From the NCBI RefSeq assembly GCF_030294985.1, contig NZ_AP024718.1, positions 1 to 64,000 on the forward strand: 64,000 bases of DNA, read 5' to 3'. Position 1 is the stretch's first letter. Each line of letters opens with the position of its first letter. Below are positions 1-8,250 of the stretch, piece by piece. Both the position numbers and the translations under genes were made by a program. The notes beneath the pieces were generated by a model. It worked only from the letters and a program-made list of their open reading frames with translations, had not been told where the DNA came from and searched no databases. This DNA comes from Methylomarinovum tepidoasis (GTDB lineage Bacteria > Pseudomonadota > Gammaproteobacteria > Methylococcales > Methylothermaceae).

Positions 1-100
1 GCGATTCCGGTATAGTATTTTGCCCGGCGCTGTGGCAAGCTCGATTTTTGCCCTCCGGGATCGGCATTTTCTCGACCCACCCGCATCAGGCCCGAACCTT

Positions 101-1432
101 ATGAGCGATCTCTGGAATCAGTGCATTCAAAAACTCGAACACGAAATCCCGCCCCAGGATTTCAACACCTGGATCCGTCCCCTGCAGGCAGTGGAAAACG
201 GCGGTGAACTGCATCTGCTCGCCCCCAACCAGTTCGTGCGCGACTGGGTACGCGATCACTTCATCGACCACATCGAGCAGGCTCTGCCCAGAAACGGCAA
301 CGGTGCCCCGCGTCTGATCCTGGAAGTCGGCACCCGCCAGGAAGCCGAGGCCGAGGCTGCCCCCGCCCGCCCCGACTTCGGCACCACCGGGGCCAAGCGC
401 AAGAAACCGGCCACCAGCAATCTGAATCCTGCCTTCACCTTCGACACCTTCGTGGAAGGCAAATCCAACCAGTTCGCCAAGGCCGCCGCCATGCAGGTGG
501 CCGAGAACGTGGGCCAGGCCTATAACCCCCTGTTCATTTACGGTGGCGTCGGCCTGGGCAAAACCCATCTGATGCACGCCATCGGCAATCTGATCGTGGC
601 CCGCAACGCCAAGGCCAACGTGGTCTATCTGCACTCGGAACGCTTCGTTTCCGACATGGTCACCGCACTCCAGCACAACGCCATCAACGCCTTCAAGGAA
701 TACTACCGCAGCGTGGACGCCCTGCTGGTGGACGATATCCAGTTCTTCGCCGGCAAGGAACGCTCTCAGGAAGAATTCTTCCACACCTTCAACACCCTGC
801 TGGAGAACAAGCACCAGGTGGTGCTGACCTGCGACCGCTACCCCAAGGAGATCGAGGGCTTGGAGGAGCGGCTCAAGTCCCGCTTCGGCTGGGGCCTGCC
901 GGTGGCCATCGAGCCGCCGGACCTGGAAACCCGGGTGGCGATCCTGATGAAGAAAGCCCAGCAGTGGGGGGTCGAGCTGCCGGAGGAGGTCGCTTTCTTC
1001 ATCGGCAAACGCATCCGTTCCAACGTCCGTGAGTTGGAAGGCGCCCTACGACGGGTCACCGCCCGCGCTCAGTTCACCGGCGAGCCGATCACCCTGGCCT
1101 TCGCCAAAGAGGCGTTGCGCGATCTGATTGCGGTCCAGGACAAACTCATCAACGTGGAAAACATTCAGAAGACGGTGGCGGAATACTACAAGATCCGGGT
1201 TTCGGATCTGCTCTCCAACAAGCGCACCCGCTCGATCACCCGCCCGCGACAGATTGCCATGGCCCTGGCCAAGGAACTGACCAACCACAGCCTGCCGGAG
1301 ATCGGCGAATACTTCGGCGGCCGCGATCACACCACCGTGCTGCACGCCTGCCGTAAGGTGGAGGAATTGAAGGAAACCGACAGCAAGATCGCCGAGGACT
1401 ACGCCACCCTGCTCCATCTGCTCACCAACTGA
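101..1432 (+). CDS. dnaA: Chromosomal replication initiator protein DnaA
   Basis: Binds DnaA boxes at oriC, opens the duplex and helps load the helicase. The start at 101 is chosen because the protein then begins [13 protein letters not shown], the usual domain I opening; an in-frame start at 20 would add 27 atypical residues. The Walker A motif GGVGLGKTH is at about residues 148-156, Walker [10 protein letters not shown] near 207, and the domain IV DNA-binding signature [15 protein letters not shown] near 406. The 443-residue length is normal. dnaN follows after 7 bp, the classic origin order. Only 100 bp lie upstream, so the origin itself cannot be judged. Confidence 0.98.
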   Translation: MSDLWNQCIQKLEHEIPPQDFNTWIRPLQAVENGGELHLLAPNQFVRDWVRDHFIDHIEQALPRNGNGAPRLILEVGTRQEAEAEAAPARPDFGTTGAKRKKPATSNLNPAFTFDTFVEGKSNQFAKAAAMQVAENVGQAYNPLFIYGGVGLGKTHLMHAIGNLIVARNAKANVVYLHSERFVSDMVTALQHNAINAFKEYYRSVDALLVDDIQFFAGKERSQEEFFHTFNTLLENKHQVVLTCDRYPKEIEGLEERLKSRFGWGLPVAIEPPDLETRVAILMKKAQQWGVELPEEVAFFIGKRIRSNVRELEGALRRVTARAQFTGEPITLAFAKEALRDLIAVQDKLINVENIQKTVAEYYKIRVSDLLSNKRTRSITRPRQIAMALAKELTNHSLPEIGEYFGGRDHTTVLHACRKVEELKETDSKIAEDYATLLHLLTN

Positions 1433-1439
1433 GGAAGCC

Positions 1440-2537
1440 ATGCGTTTTTCCACCGTCCGCGAGCCCCTGCTCGAAGCCCTGCAGAAAGTCGCCGGCGTCA
1501 TCGAGCGCCGCTCCACCCTGCCGATTCTGGCCAACGTCCTGCTGCGGGTCGAAGACGGCCGCCTGACCCTGGTGGGCACCGATCTGGAGGTCGAACTGAT
1601 CACCGCCATCGCGGTGGAGGGCGAAGACGGCGAAACTACGGTCCCAGCCCGCAAGCTTCTCGACATCTGCCGCCTGCTGCCCACCGGCACCCCGGTCCAG
1701 TGCCGCCTCAGGGACGGCAGAAATCTGGAGGTGAAGGCCGGCCGCAGCCGTTTTGCGCTTGCCACCCTCGGCAGCGAGAACTTCCCCGAATTCCGCCTCC
1801 AGGGAGAGGAAACCCGTACCGAGATCAACAGCGAAACCCTGCAGCGGCTACTGGCCAAGACGACCTACGCCATGGCGCTGCAGGACGTGCGCTACTACCT
1901 CAACGGCCTACTGCTGGAGCTGGACGGGGATTCGGTGCGCGCCGTCGCTTCCGACGGCCACCGCTTGGCCTTCAGCGAAGCACGTCTGGAAACGCCCGTC
2001 GAAGGCGTGCGGCAGCCGATCCTGCCGCGCAAGGGGGTGCAGGAACTGGCACGACTGCTGGAGGGGGACGACACCATCGTCATTCGCCTGACGCCCAACG
2101 CCATCCGCCTCGAACTGCCGGAGGCGATCTTCTCCGCCAAGCTCATCGACGGCCGTTATCCCGACTACCGGCGGGTGTTCCCGAGCGAAGTCAGCCGTGT
2201 GCTCACCGCCGACCGACAAACCCTGAAGGAGGCCATCTCCCGGGTGTCGATCCTGTCCAACGAACAGTACCGCGGCATCCGCCTCGACGTCGAACCGGGT
2301 CGCCTGAGCCTGTCGGCCCACAACCCGGACCAGGAGGAGGCCGAGGAGGAACTGGAGGTGCACTACGAGGGCAAGCCTTTCAGCGTCGGTTTCAACGCCG
2401 CCTACCTGACCGATGCGGTGACCCATCTGGATGCCGATTCCATCCGCCTGTCCTTCGCCGAGCCCAACTTCAGCTGTCTGGCGGAAGACCCGGAAGACCC
2501 CAGCACCCGCTTCATCATCATGCCGATGCGGCTATAA
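1440..2537 (+). CDS. dnaN: DNA polymerase III beta subunit (sliding clamp)
   Basis: Ring-shaped processivity clamp that tethers DNA polymerases to DNA. The 365-residue length matches the family. It opens MRFSTVREPLLEALQKVAGV, contains the LPILANVLL segment of domain 1, and ends in the conserved PMRL tail that lines the partner-binding pocket. It lies 7 bp after dnaA, with GAGGAAG just ahead of the ATG as ribosome site, so the two genes are almost certainly co-transcribed. recF and gyrB do not follow; the next features are tRNAs on the opposite strand. Confidence 0.98.
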   Translation: MRFSTVREPLLEALQKVAGVIERRSTLPILANVLLRVEDGRLTLVGTDLEVELITAIAVEGEDGETTVPARKLLDICRLLPTGTPVQCRLRDGRNLEVKAGRSRFALATLGSENFPEFRLQGEETRTEINSETLQRLLAKTTYAMALQDVRYYLNGLLLELDGDSVRAVASDGHRLAFSEARLETPVEGVRQPILPRKGVQELARLLEGDDTIVIRLTPNAIRLELPEAIFSAKLIDGRYPDYRRVFPSEVSRVLTADRQTLKEAISRVSILSNEQYRGIRLDVEPGRLSLSAHNPDQEEAEEELEVHYEGKPFSVGFNAAYLTDAVTHLDADSIRLSFAEPNFSCLAEDPEDPSTRFIIMPMRL

Positions 2538-2592
2538 CGGATTCATAACGGAAGTTTCAGGATGGGCCGGCAGTGACGGTACCCCTGGACGC

Positions 2593-2619
2593 AAAAAAGC
2601 CCGCTTAGCGCGGGCTTTG
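2593..2619 (-). terminator. Rho-independent terminator after the tRNA pair
   Basis: A stem AAAGCCCGC/GCGGGCTTT with a short loop is followed on the minus strand by a run of T. It sits directly downstream of tRNA-Glu and may also end dnaN transcripts from the other side. Confidence 0.85.
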
Positions 2620-2622
2620 AAT

Positions 2623-2699
2623 TGGCGTCCCCAACGGGATTCGAACCCGTGTCGCAGCCTTGAAAGGGCTGTGTCCTAGGCCAGCTAGACGATGGGGAC
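2623..2699 (-). tRNA. tRNA-Glu (anticodon TTC)
   Basis: On the minus strand the acceptor stem GTCCCCA pairs with TGGGGAC. The anticodon loop CTTTCAA carries TTC, the T-arm is ACGGG-TTCGAAT-CCCGT, and the CCA end is encoded. It is transcribed after tRNA-Ala, which lies 19 bp upstream. Confidence 0.97.
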
Positions 2700-2718
2700 A
2701 AATTTTCAAGTCTTTTGT

Positions 2719-2794
<76 letters not shown>

Positions 2795-2809
2795 TCACAA
2801 GAGATAATC

Positions 2810-2838
2810 ATTATATGTCGGTTTTCTCCGCTTGTCTA
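2810..2838 (-). promoter_or_regulatory. Sigma-70 type promoter of the tRNA-Ala/tRNA-Glu unit
   Basis: On the minus strand TAGACA (2838-2833), a 17-bp spacer and TATAAT (2815-2810) lie about 15 bp ahead of tRNA-Ala. The -35 box overlaps the last codons of gltX, so the tRNA unit probably has its own start. Confidence 0.7.
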
Positions 2839-4254
2839 GCCCTGTTGTGAACTTTTTTCCTCGATCCAGGCGATCGCCTGTTCGATCCGCGCCAGGGACT
2901 TCTCCCGCCCCAGAAGATGCAGGGTGACATCGATGGGCGGTGAAATCGCACAGCCTGCCAGGGCGACCCGCAGCGGCTGGGCGACCTTGCCCAGTTTCAG
3001 CCCCAGGGTCTCGGCGGTGTCCAGCACGACCTGATGTAACGGTTCGGGCGCCCATTCCGACAGGGCCTGGAAACGCTGGTACAGCGCTTTCAGCACCTCG
3101 ATAGCTTCGGGCTTGAGGTGCTTCCTGGCCGCCTTTTCGTCATAGGTGTCGAAATCGCGGTAGAAGAAGGCGCTGGCCTCGGCCATTTCCTTGAGGGTCT
3201 TGCAGCGTTCGCGCTGGGCCAGCACCACGTCCACCGGATCGGGCCCGCCCTCGGCCGGGTCGATGCCCAGATGGCCCAGGTGCCAGCGCAGGTGATGGGC
3301 CACGTGCAGCGGGTCGGAATGCATGATGTAGTGGTGGTTGAGCCACAACAGCTTGGACGGGTTGAAGGTGGAGGCGGATTTGTTGACGTCCCGGATGTCG
3401 AACAGCTCGATCATCTCGTCGACGGAAAAGATCTCCTGGTCGCCGTGGGCCCATCCCAGCCGCACCAGATAGTTGAGCAGGGCTTCGGGCAGATAGCCCT
3501 GGTCACGGTATTCCAACACGCTCACCGCCCCGTGGCGCTTGGACAGGCGCGCGCCGTCCTCCCCCAGAATCATCGGCACGTGGGCGTAGCGGGGCGGCTC
3601 CGCCCCCAGGGCGCGCATGATGTTGATCTGGCGCGGGGTGTTGTTGAGATGGTCGTCGCCGCGGATCACGTGGGTGATGCCCATGTCGAGATCGTCCACC
3701 ACCACGGTGAGATTGTAGGTGGGGGTACCGTCGGAACGGGCGATGATGAGATCGTCGAGCTCGGCGTTCCGGAACACCACCCGGCCGCGGACCAGGTCGT
3801 CGATGACCACTTCTCCCTCCCTGGGGGTCTTGAAGCGGATCACCGGCTGCACCCCCTCGCGCGGTTCGGTGCGTTCACGGCAGCGGCCGTCGTAGCGCGG
3901 CTTTTCCTTGCGCGCCATCTGCTCGGCCCGCATCGCCTCCAGCTCCTCCTTGGTGCAGTAGCAGTAGTAGGCGTGGCCCGATTCGAGCAACTGCCGGATC
4001 ACCTCGCGATAACGGTCGAAACGCTCGGTCTGATAATAGGGGCCCTCGTCGTAGTCCAGCCCCAGCCAGGCCATCCCCTCGAGAATGACGTTGACCGATT
4101 CGCGCGTGGAACGCTCGCGGTCGGTGTCCTCGATGCGGAGAATGAAATCGCCGCCGTGCTTGCGCGCATACAGCCAGTTGAACAGCGCCGTCCGCGCCCC
4201 GCCGATGTGCAGGTAACCGGTAGGGCTGGGGGCAAAACGGGTGCGTACGCTCAT
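2836..4254 (-). CDS. gltX: Glutamyl-tRNA synthetase
   Basis: Charges tRNA-Glu with glutamate. The class I HIGH motif appears in [12 protein letters not shown] at residues 8-19, and the KMSKS-type loop is ARLSKRHGA near residue 238. The 472-residue length is normal for a discriminating bacterial GltX. It starts [13 protein letters not shown] at 4254. The ATGA of its start codon directly abuts a 380-bp structured repeat, so its native ribosome site now appears to lie on the far side of that element. tRNA-Glu is encoded just downstream. Confidence 0.97.
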   Translation of the reverse strand: MSVRTRFAPSPTGYLHIGGARTALFNWLYARKHGGDFILRIEDTDRERSTRESVNVILEGMAWLGLDYDEGPYYQTERFDRYREVIRQLLESGHAYYCYCTKEELEAMRAEQMARKEKPRYDGRCRERTEPREGVQPVIRFKTPREGEVVIDDLVRGRVVFRNAELDDLIIARSDGTPTYNLTVVVDDLDMGITHVIRGDDHLNNTPRQINIMRALGAEPPRYAHVPMILGEDGARLSKRHGAVSVLEYRDQGYLPEALLNYLVRLGWAHGDQEIFSVDEMIELFDIRDVNKSASTFNPSKLLWLNHHYIMHSDPLHVAHHLRWHLGHLGIDPAEGGPDPVDVVLAQRERCKTLKEMAEASAFFYRDFDTYDEKAARKHLKPEAIEVLKALYQRFQALSEWAPEPLHQVVLDTAETLGLKLGKVAQPLRVALAGCAISPPIDVTLHLLGREKSLARIEQAIAWIEEKSSQQG

Positions 4255-4634
4255 CTGTTTCCCGCGCTTTCCTCCCCCGCCTGAAGGCAGGGGAGGAAAG
4301 CGCGGCCTCCGTACAAGTTGTTACACACGAAATAGGTGCCAGGCTTTCCACCCGGCCGGGCCTTGCGGCTCTGCCCTTACGGGCCTGGTAACGCACCCCT
4401 TTCAGGGTGTCTCCCTTCGGGAATGTCGCAGGCCAGCCCGCTGTCCCGGTCCGTTTCGCAGGTACCCGGCCCTTGTCTGCAACCGGGACTTCCAGAGCCT
4501 GGGACTGAGGAAGCATCCCAGGGTGGGTCTTTTGGCCTTACCTGCAACGTAGCCGGTTGGTTACGGCTTTCCCTGGTCAACCCCGGGCTTGCAGGTTCCC
4601 CCACAAGCCCCTCCCTTCAGGGAGGGGTGGTTGA
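4255..4634 (-). mobile_element. HEARO/omega-RNA-like structured element, copy 1
   Basis: A 380-bp non-coding element, transcribed in the same direction as gltX. The 5' end is TCAACC, which re-pairs with GGTTGA after two hairpins. A CCTGGGA/TCCCAGG hairpin and several GC-rich stems follow. The 3' end is a long hairpin CCGCGCTTTCCTCCCC/GGGGAGGAAAGCGCGG and then GAAACAG. The next bases are the gltX ATGA. Two further copies of the same length occur at 51320-51699 and 52416-52795. Size, terminal hairpins and the ATGA junction resemble HEARO RNAs, the IscB-associated omega RNAs; that identity is recalled, not tested. No endonuclease or transposase gene is inside. Confidence 0.75.
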
Positions 4635-4645
4635 CCGGGTTCTCG

Positions 4646-4650
4646 TCCTT
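4646..4650 (-). promoter_or_regulatory. Possible original gltX ribosome site, displaced by the element
   Basis: AAGGA followed by CGAGAACCCGG on the minus strand directly precedes the 380-bp element. If the element is removed, this would sit 11 nt ahead of the gltX ATG, with GAG closer in. It is weaker than the equivalent sites ahead of the other two copies. Confidence 0.4.
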
Positions 4651-4680
4651 GGATTGAAAAGTCGGATATTTTACCAGACT

Positions 4681-5559
4681 TCACCTCCGCTGCAGGGCGG
4701 CGACGATCCGCGCCAGGGGCACCAGGACGATATCGGCCCGGAACAAAGGGGTATCGTCGATCAGGCCGCGGCACTGGAAATGCTGCCCGGCATCGTCCTC
4801 CCGTTCGGGCCGGACCAGGATGTGCAGGCGCGCGTTGCTGCGGAGGGTTTCGGCCACCTGCAGATCGATCTGGATCTCATGACGGGCATAGACCATCGGT
4901 TCGGCTTCGAAATCGTGGCCCCGGCACCGGGCCCGTTCCAGCAGGGCGCAAGAAACGTAGCTGACCGGAAACATGTAAGGAAAGCGGACCCGGTCTTCCA
5001 GTTCGTCGAAATAGCGCTGCGGCGGCACCTGACAACCGAGGAGGAAGTTCTTGGCGTTGGCCGTCATCATGAACTTGCGTTTGAGGAACCATCCGCCTTC
5101 GAGTTCGCTGCGGTCGGGGCGGGCGGCCAGCGCGGACGGCACATCCTCCCCGTCTTCGGCAAGCTGCCGGCAACGTCCGTGCTGGCCCAGCAGGAGCGGG
5201 TGCCTGCCATGCTTGAGCAGCACCCGGTTGCTCAGCACGCCTTTCGTCTCGTCGTAGCGGCCGGGACGGATGGTCAGCCGGCAGGACTGCCCGGGCTTGA
5301 TGGCTGCGGCAAAGTTGAGTTGCCAGTGACAGACGGGCAATTGCGCCAACAGTCCGGGGTCGTCGTGTTCGCGGCGGTGGATCTCCACCTGCTCGGCCAG
5401 CCAGGTCGCGGTCTGGAACCCCAGAACGATGGGGCTGCCGAAGGGATTGTCCCGGAGCCGGTGCCATTTGCCGGGATCGTGGAAGGGATTGAAGTCGTCG
5501 GTGGCAAAACGCGCCACGTCGATGTGCAGCTGGGAAAACGGGGGCAGTTCGGCGGTCAT
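4681..5559 (-). CDS. MaoC/hot-dog fold protein of unknown substrate
   Basis: A 292-residue soluble protein. The N-terminal segment DDFNPFHDP matches the hydratase motif (D-x-N-P-x-H) of MaoC/(R)-enoyl-CoA hydratase-like hot-dog proteins at about residues 21-29. Its length allows two hot-dog halves. AGGAGG lies 6 bp ahead of the ATG, which supports this start. It reads toward gltX with only the repeat element between them, so both may have belonged to one transcript. Substrate and pathway cannot be told from sequence; an acyl-CoA or acyl-carrier thioester is the family expectation. Confidence 0.65.
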   Translation of the reverse strand: MTAELPPFSQLHIDVARFATDDFNPFHDPGKWHRLRDNPFGSPIVLGFQTATWLAEQVEIHRREHDDPGLLAQLPVCHWQLNFAAAIKPGQSCRLTIRPGRYDETKGVLSNRVLLKHGRHPLLLGQHGRCRQLAEDGEDVPSALAARPDRSELEGGWFLKRKFMMTANAKNFLLGCQVPPQRYFDELEDRVRFPYMFPVSYVSCALLERARCRGHDFEAEPMVYARHEIQIDLQVAETLRSNARLHILVRPEREDDAGQHFQCRGLIDDTPLFRADIVLVPLARIVAALQRR

Positions 5560-5671
5560 GGCGGCCTCCTGATGAAATTCGGCGTCTTAACCTGAAAGTG
5601 TAGTGAATCCCGCCGTTGCCGATACCGGCCCGATGACCGACAATGCGCCAAACACCTTCGAGGAAACCGTC

Positions 5672-6655
5672 ATGGACACCCTCTGCCTGTTCGCCCTTGC
5701 CGGCTCCCGCGACCTGGGCCGACGGATCGCCGCCCGCCTGGGAATCGAACCGGCCTGCCACGAGGAACGCCGCTTTGAGGACGGCGAGCACAAGCTGCGG
5801 CCGCTGCAGAGCGTCCGCGGCCGTCCGGTCGTCGTGCTGTCGTCCCTCCATTCCGACCCCGATCTCGGCGTCAACGACAAGATCATGCGGCTGGCCCTGT
5901 TCTGCGGCGCCCTGCGCGATGCCTCGGCCCGGGAAATCACCCTGCTGCTACCCTATCTGGCCTACGCCCGCAAGGACCGCCGCACCAAACCCCGGGACCC
6001 GGTGAGCCTACGCTATCTGGCCGCCATGCTGGAGGCGGTCGGTGCCGACCGGGTCGTCACCCTCGAGGTCCACAACCCGGCCGCTTTCCAGAATGCGTTC
6101 CGCATCGTCACCGAACACCTGCCGGCCGCGGCCCTGCTCGTCCCCCATGTGGCCGGACCGCTGCGGCAGGCGGCCCGTATCGTGGTGGTTTCCCCCGACA
6201 CCGGCGGTTACAAGCGGGCCCAGGATTTCCGCCAACGGCTGGAACGGAGCCTGGGCCGGGAGATCGACAGCGCCTTCGTGGAGAAGCTGCGCAGCGGCGG
6301 CGAGCTGCAACACGGCCGGCTGGTGGGAGACGTGAAAGGCGCCACGGTGCTGATCGTGGACGACCTGATCGTCACCGGCCGCACCCTGATCCATGCCGCC
6401 CGCACCTGCAAACAGGCCGGCGCCGTCCAGGTGACCGCCGTGGCCGCCCACGGCCTGTTCGACGCCAGTGCCAACGCCGCCCTGGCCGATACCGCCCTCG
6501 ACCGGATCGTCGTCAGCGACAGCGTCCCGCCCTGGCGGCTCGAAAATCCTGCCGTGGCCGTCAAACTGGAAACCGTCGATTCCAGTCCTTTCTTCGCCGA
6601 AGCGGTACGGCGCATCCATGCAGACGAATCGCTCAACGACTGGCTGGACGGGTGA
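5672..6655 (+). CDS. Ribose-phosphate pyrophosphokinase-like protein (divergent Prs)
   Basis: Related to PRPP synthetase, which transfers pyrophosphate from ATP to ribose 5-phosphate. The start at 5672 follows GAGGAA at good spacing; an earlier in-frame ATG at 5603 lacks one. Visible features are FEDGEHKLRPL in the position of the ATP-binding flexible loop, LPYLAYARKDRRTKPRDPVS (compare PYxxYxRQDR), and the PRPP-loop sequence VLIVDDLIVTGRTL. The normal loop is DMxDTGGT, so this copy is divergent. Its 327 residues are close to the family length. It may make PRPP for a special purpose rather than be the housekeeping enzyme. Confidence 0.75.
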   Translation: MDTLCLFALAGSRDLGRRIAARLGIEPACHEERRFEDGEHKLRPLQSVRGRPVVVLSSLHSDPDLGVNDKIMRLALFCGALRDASAREITLLLPYLAYARKDRRTKPRDPVSLRYLAAMLEAVGADRVVTLEVHNPAAFQNAFRIVTEHLPAAALLVPHVAGPLRQAARIVVVSPDTGGYKRAQDFRQRLERSLGREIDSAFVEKLRSGGELQHGRLVGDVKGATVLIVDDLIVTGRTLIHAARTCKQAGAVQVTAVAAHGLFDASANAALADTALDRIVVSDSVPPWRLENPAVAVKLETVDSSPFFAEAVRRIHADESLNDWLDG

Positions 6656-6691
6656 AACCCGGCTGCTGGAGAAAGTCAAGGAACTGAACGC

Positions 6692-7729
6692 CTAATCCGG
6701 CAGGCGTCGGCTGTAATAGGCCGCCAGCGCCAGATAGCGCCAGGCCCGCGGCAGCCACCGCCCCTGCCCCTCCTCCCGCACCCGGGTCAGCAGCAGCCGG
6801 CCGCGCAAGGTGGCCCGATAGGCGAGATAAAACGCCAGCAGCGCAGGAGGCCAGTCGTCGCCGCTGTAGCGGCGGTAGTGCGCCAGAAACGTCAGACCGG
6901 CCTGGGCATGGCCCAGCCAGGCGCACTCCAGCGCCAGATAGGCCACCTCGTCGGCGCGGTCAAGCAGGCGGAAATCGCGGTTGAACTCCAGCCGGTCGAA
7001 AACCTGGGGCCCTCGGGTTTCGAAACAGACGTGCTCCGGGCGCAAATCCCCGTGGCCCTCGATGACACAACCGCTCCGGGCGCGCTGATCGAACAGGCTG
7101 CGGTGATTCTCCAGAAAGGCCCGCTGTCTTTCCAGCAGGCGCCGGCAATCCCAACCGCCCCACAAATTCCGCAGTCGCTGCAGCGCCCGCGCGTTGGCGT
7201 CGAGCCAGCACCGGTAATGGACCCGGCAGGCTTCCCCATCCGCCAGGACCGGGGCACACTGGCGGTGGAAAGCGGCGACCTTCGCCGCCAGCGCCGGCAG
7301 CATCCACGCCTCAAGCCGGTTCTCCTGCAACAGCCGGTCGAGCATGAGCGGCCCCGGCAAACGCCGCATCCACACCAACCAGTCCACGATTTCGCCGTCA
7401 CCATCCAGGGCCAAGCGGGCGCCGGATGCGGTCAAGGGCAGGACGCCGAGATAGACCCCCGGCGCCAGCGGCCGGTTGAGACGCACTTCCTCCCGGCAGT
7501 AGTATCCGCGCGCGGCCACGGTGCTGAAATCGAGATAGGGGCGGCGCAGGGGTTTCTTGAGCTTGTAGGCGTGGCGGTCGGTCAGAAACACCCAGGCCAT
7601 ATGGGTTTCGACGACCTCGACCCGGGCGGGACGATCGGGATAGGCCGCGGGATCCCGCAGCAGCGCGAGCTTGGCGGCCAGGGCGGGTTCCACGGCGTCA
7701 CCGGCCTGTCCGGCCGCTGACGATGGCAT
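6692..7729 (-). CDS. COG2187-type aminoglycoside phosphotransferase family protein
   Basis: A 345-residue kinase-fold protein. The N-terminal stretch ETHMAWVFLTDRHAYKLKKP and the LDFSTVAARGYYCREEVRLNR region are typical of COG2187 proteins. GHGDLRPEHVCF near residue 221 is the catalytic loop (HGDLxxxHxxF) of APH-like kinases. Some relatives carry an extra C-terminal P-loop kinase domain, absent here. The start overlaps the end of the NUDIX gene by 32 bp, so the two are probably co-translated. The substrate is unknown and the gene should not be read as an antibiotic-resistance determinant. Confidence 0.7.
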   Translation of the reverse strand: MPSSAAGQAGDAVEPALAAKLALLRDPAAYPDRPARVEVVETHMAWVFLTDRHAYKLKKPLRRPYLDFSTVAARGYYCREEVRLNRPLAPGVYLGVLPLTASGARLALDGDGEIVDWLVWMRRLPGPLMLDRLLQENRLEAWMLPALAAKVAAFHRQCAPVLADGEACRVHYRCWLDANARALQRLRNLWGGWDCRRLLERQRAFLENHRSLFDQRARSGCVIEGHGDLRPEHVCFETRGPQVFDRLEFNRDFRLLDRADEVAYLALECAWLGHAQAGLTFLAHYRRYSGDDWPPALLAFYLAYRATLRGRLLLTRVREEGQGRWLPRAWRYLALAAYYSRRLPD

Positions 7730-8144
7730 GGGCCCAGTCGAGCACCGCCTGTACCCGCGGCACCAGCAGTTTGCGCGCCCCTTCGTAGGGCAGCCACCGG
7801 AATTCCTGATGCTCGGGAAAGCCCAGCTCCGGACTGACCGGCAGGGTCACCTTCCCCTCCGGAGCTTCCGCCAGGTAATAACGGGCCACCTTGCCCTTGC
7901 CGTAGGGCGGGGTCTCATAATACACCTCCCCCCACCGGAAACGCAGGCCGGTCAACCCCGTTTCCTCGGCCACTTCGCGGATCGCCGCCTGCAGCGGTTC
8001 CTCCCCTGGCTCCACCATGCCCTTGGGAAAATCCCAGTAGCGGTAGGCCCGCAGCAGGAGGTAATGCGGGCAGCCGTCGATGAATCTCACCACCACCACC
8101 CCGGCCGACAGATGCCCGGCTTGCGGATGCCGATTCCGTTCCAT
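7698..8144 (-). CDS. NUDIX hydrolase (diadenosine tetraphosphatase-like)
   Basis: Hydrolyses nucleoside diphosphates linked to another moiety. The NUDIX box is present as GMVEPGEEPLQAAIREVAEE followed by TG, with the metal-binding REVAEE glutamates intact. The surrounding YWDFPKG and the aromatic C-terminal half resemble bis(5'-nucleosyl)-tetraphosphatases. The start MERNRHPQAG at 8144 gives 148 residues; an upstream in-frame start at 8180 would add 12 unlikely residues. It sits upstream of, and overlaps, the COG2187 gene. Confidence 0.8.
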   Translation of the reverse strand: MERNRHPQAGHLSAGVVVVRFIDGCPHYLLLRAYRYWDFPKGMVEPGEEPLQAAIREVAEETGLTGLRFRWGEVYYETPPYGKGKVARYYLAEAPEGKVTLPVSPELGFPEHQEFRWLPYEGARKLLVPRVQAVLDWAHAIVSGRTGR

Positions 8145-8192
8145 GGAAATTATGATGGCGTTCCCGGCGGCGCTTGCCAAGCGCCCCGACGG

Positions 8193-8229
8193 AAAAAGGC
8201 CGGCGCTCCCTGGGAAACGCCGGCCTTTT
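8193..8229 (-). terminator. Terminator after the DEAD-box helicase gene
   Basis: A 12-bp stem AAAAGGCCGGCG/CGCCGGCCTTTT with a T run on the minus strand, placed 22 bp after the helicase stop. The stem is symmetric and could work on both strands. Confidence 0.85.
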
Positions 8230-8250
8230 GTCCAGGCGGGATGGCGCCGA

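Noticed and set aside
1-100. oriC upstream of dnaA
   Set aside because: Only 100 bp are available and no DnaA-box cluster or AT-rich unwinding region could be recognised.
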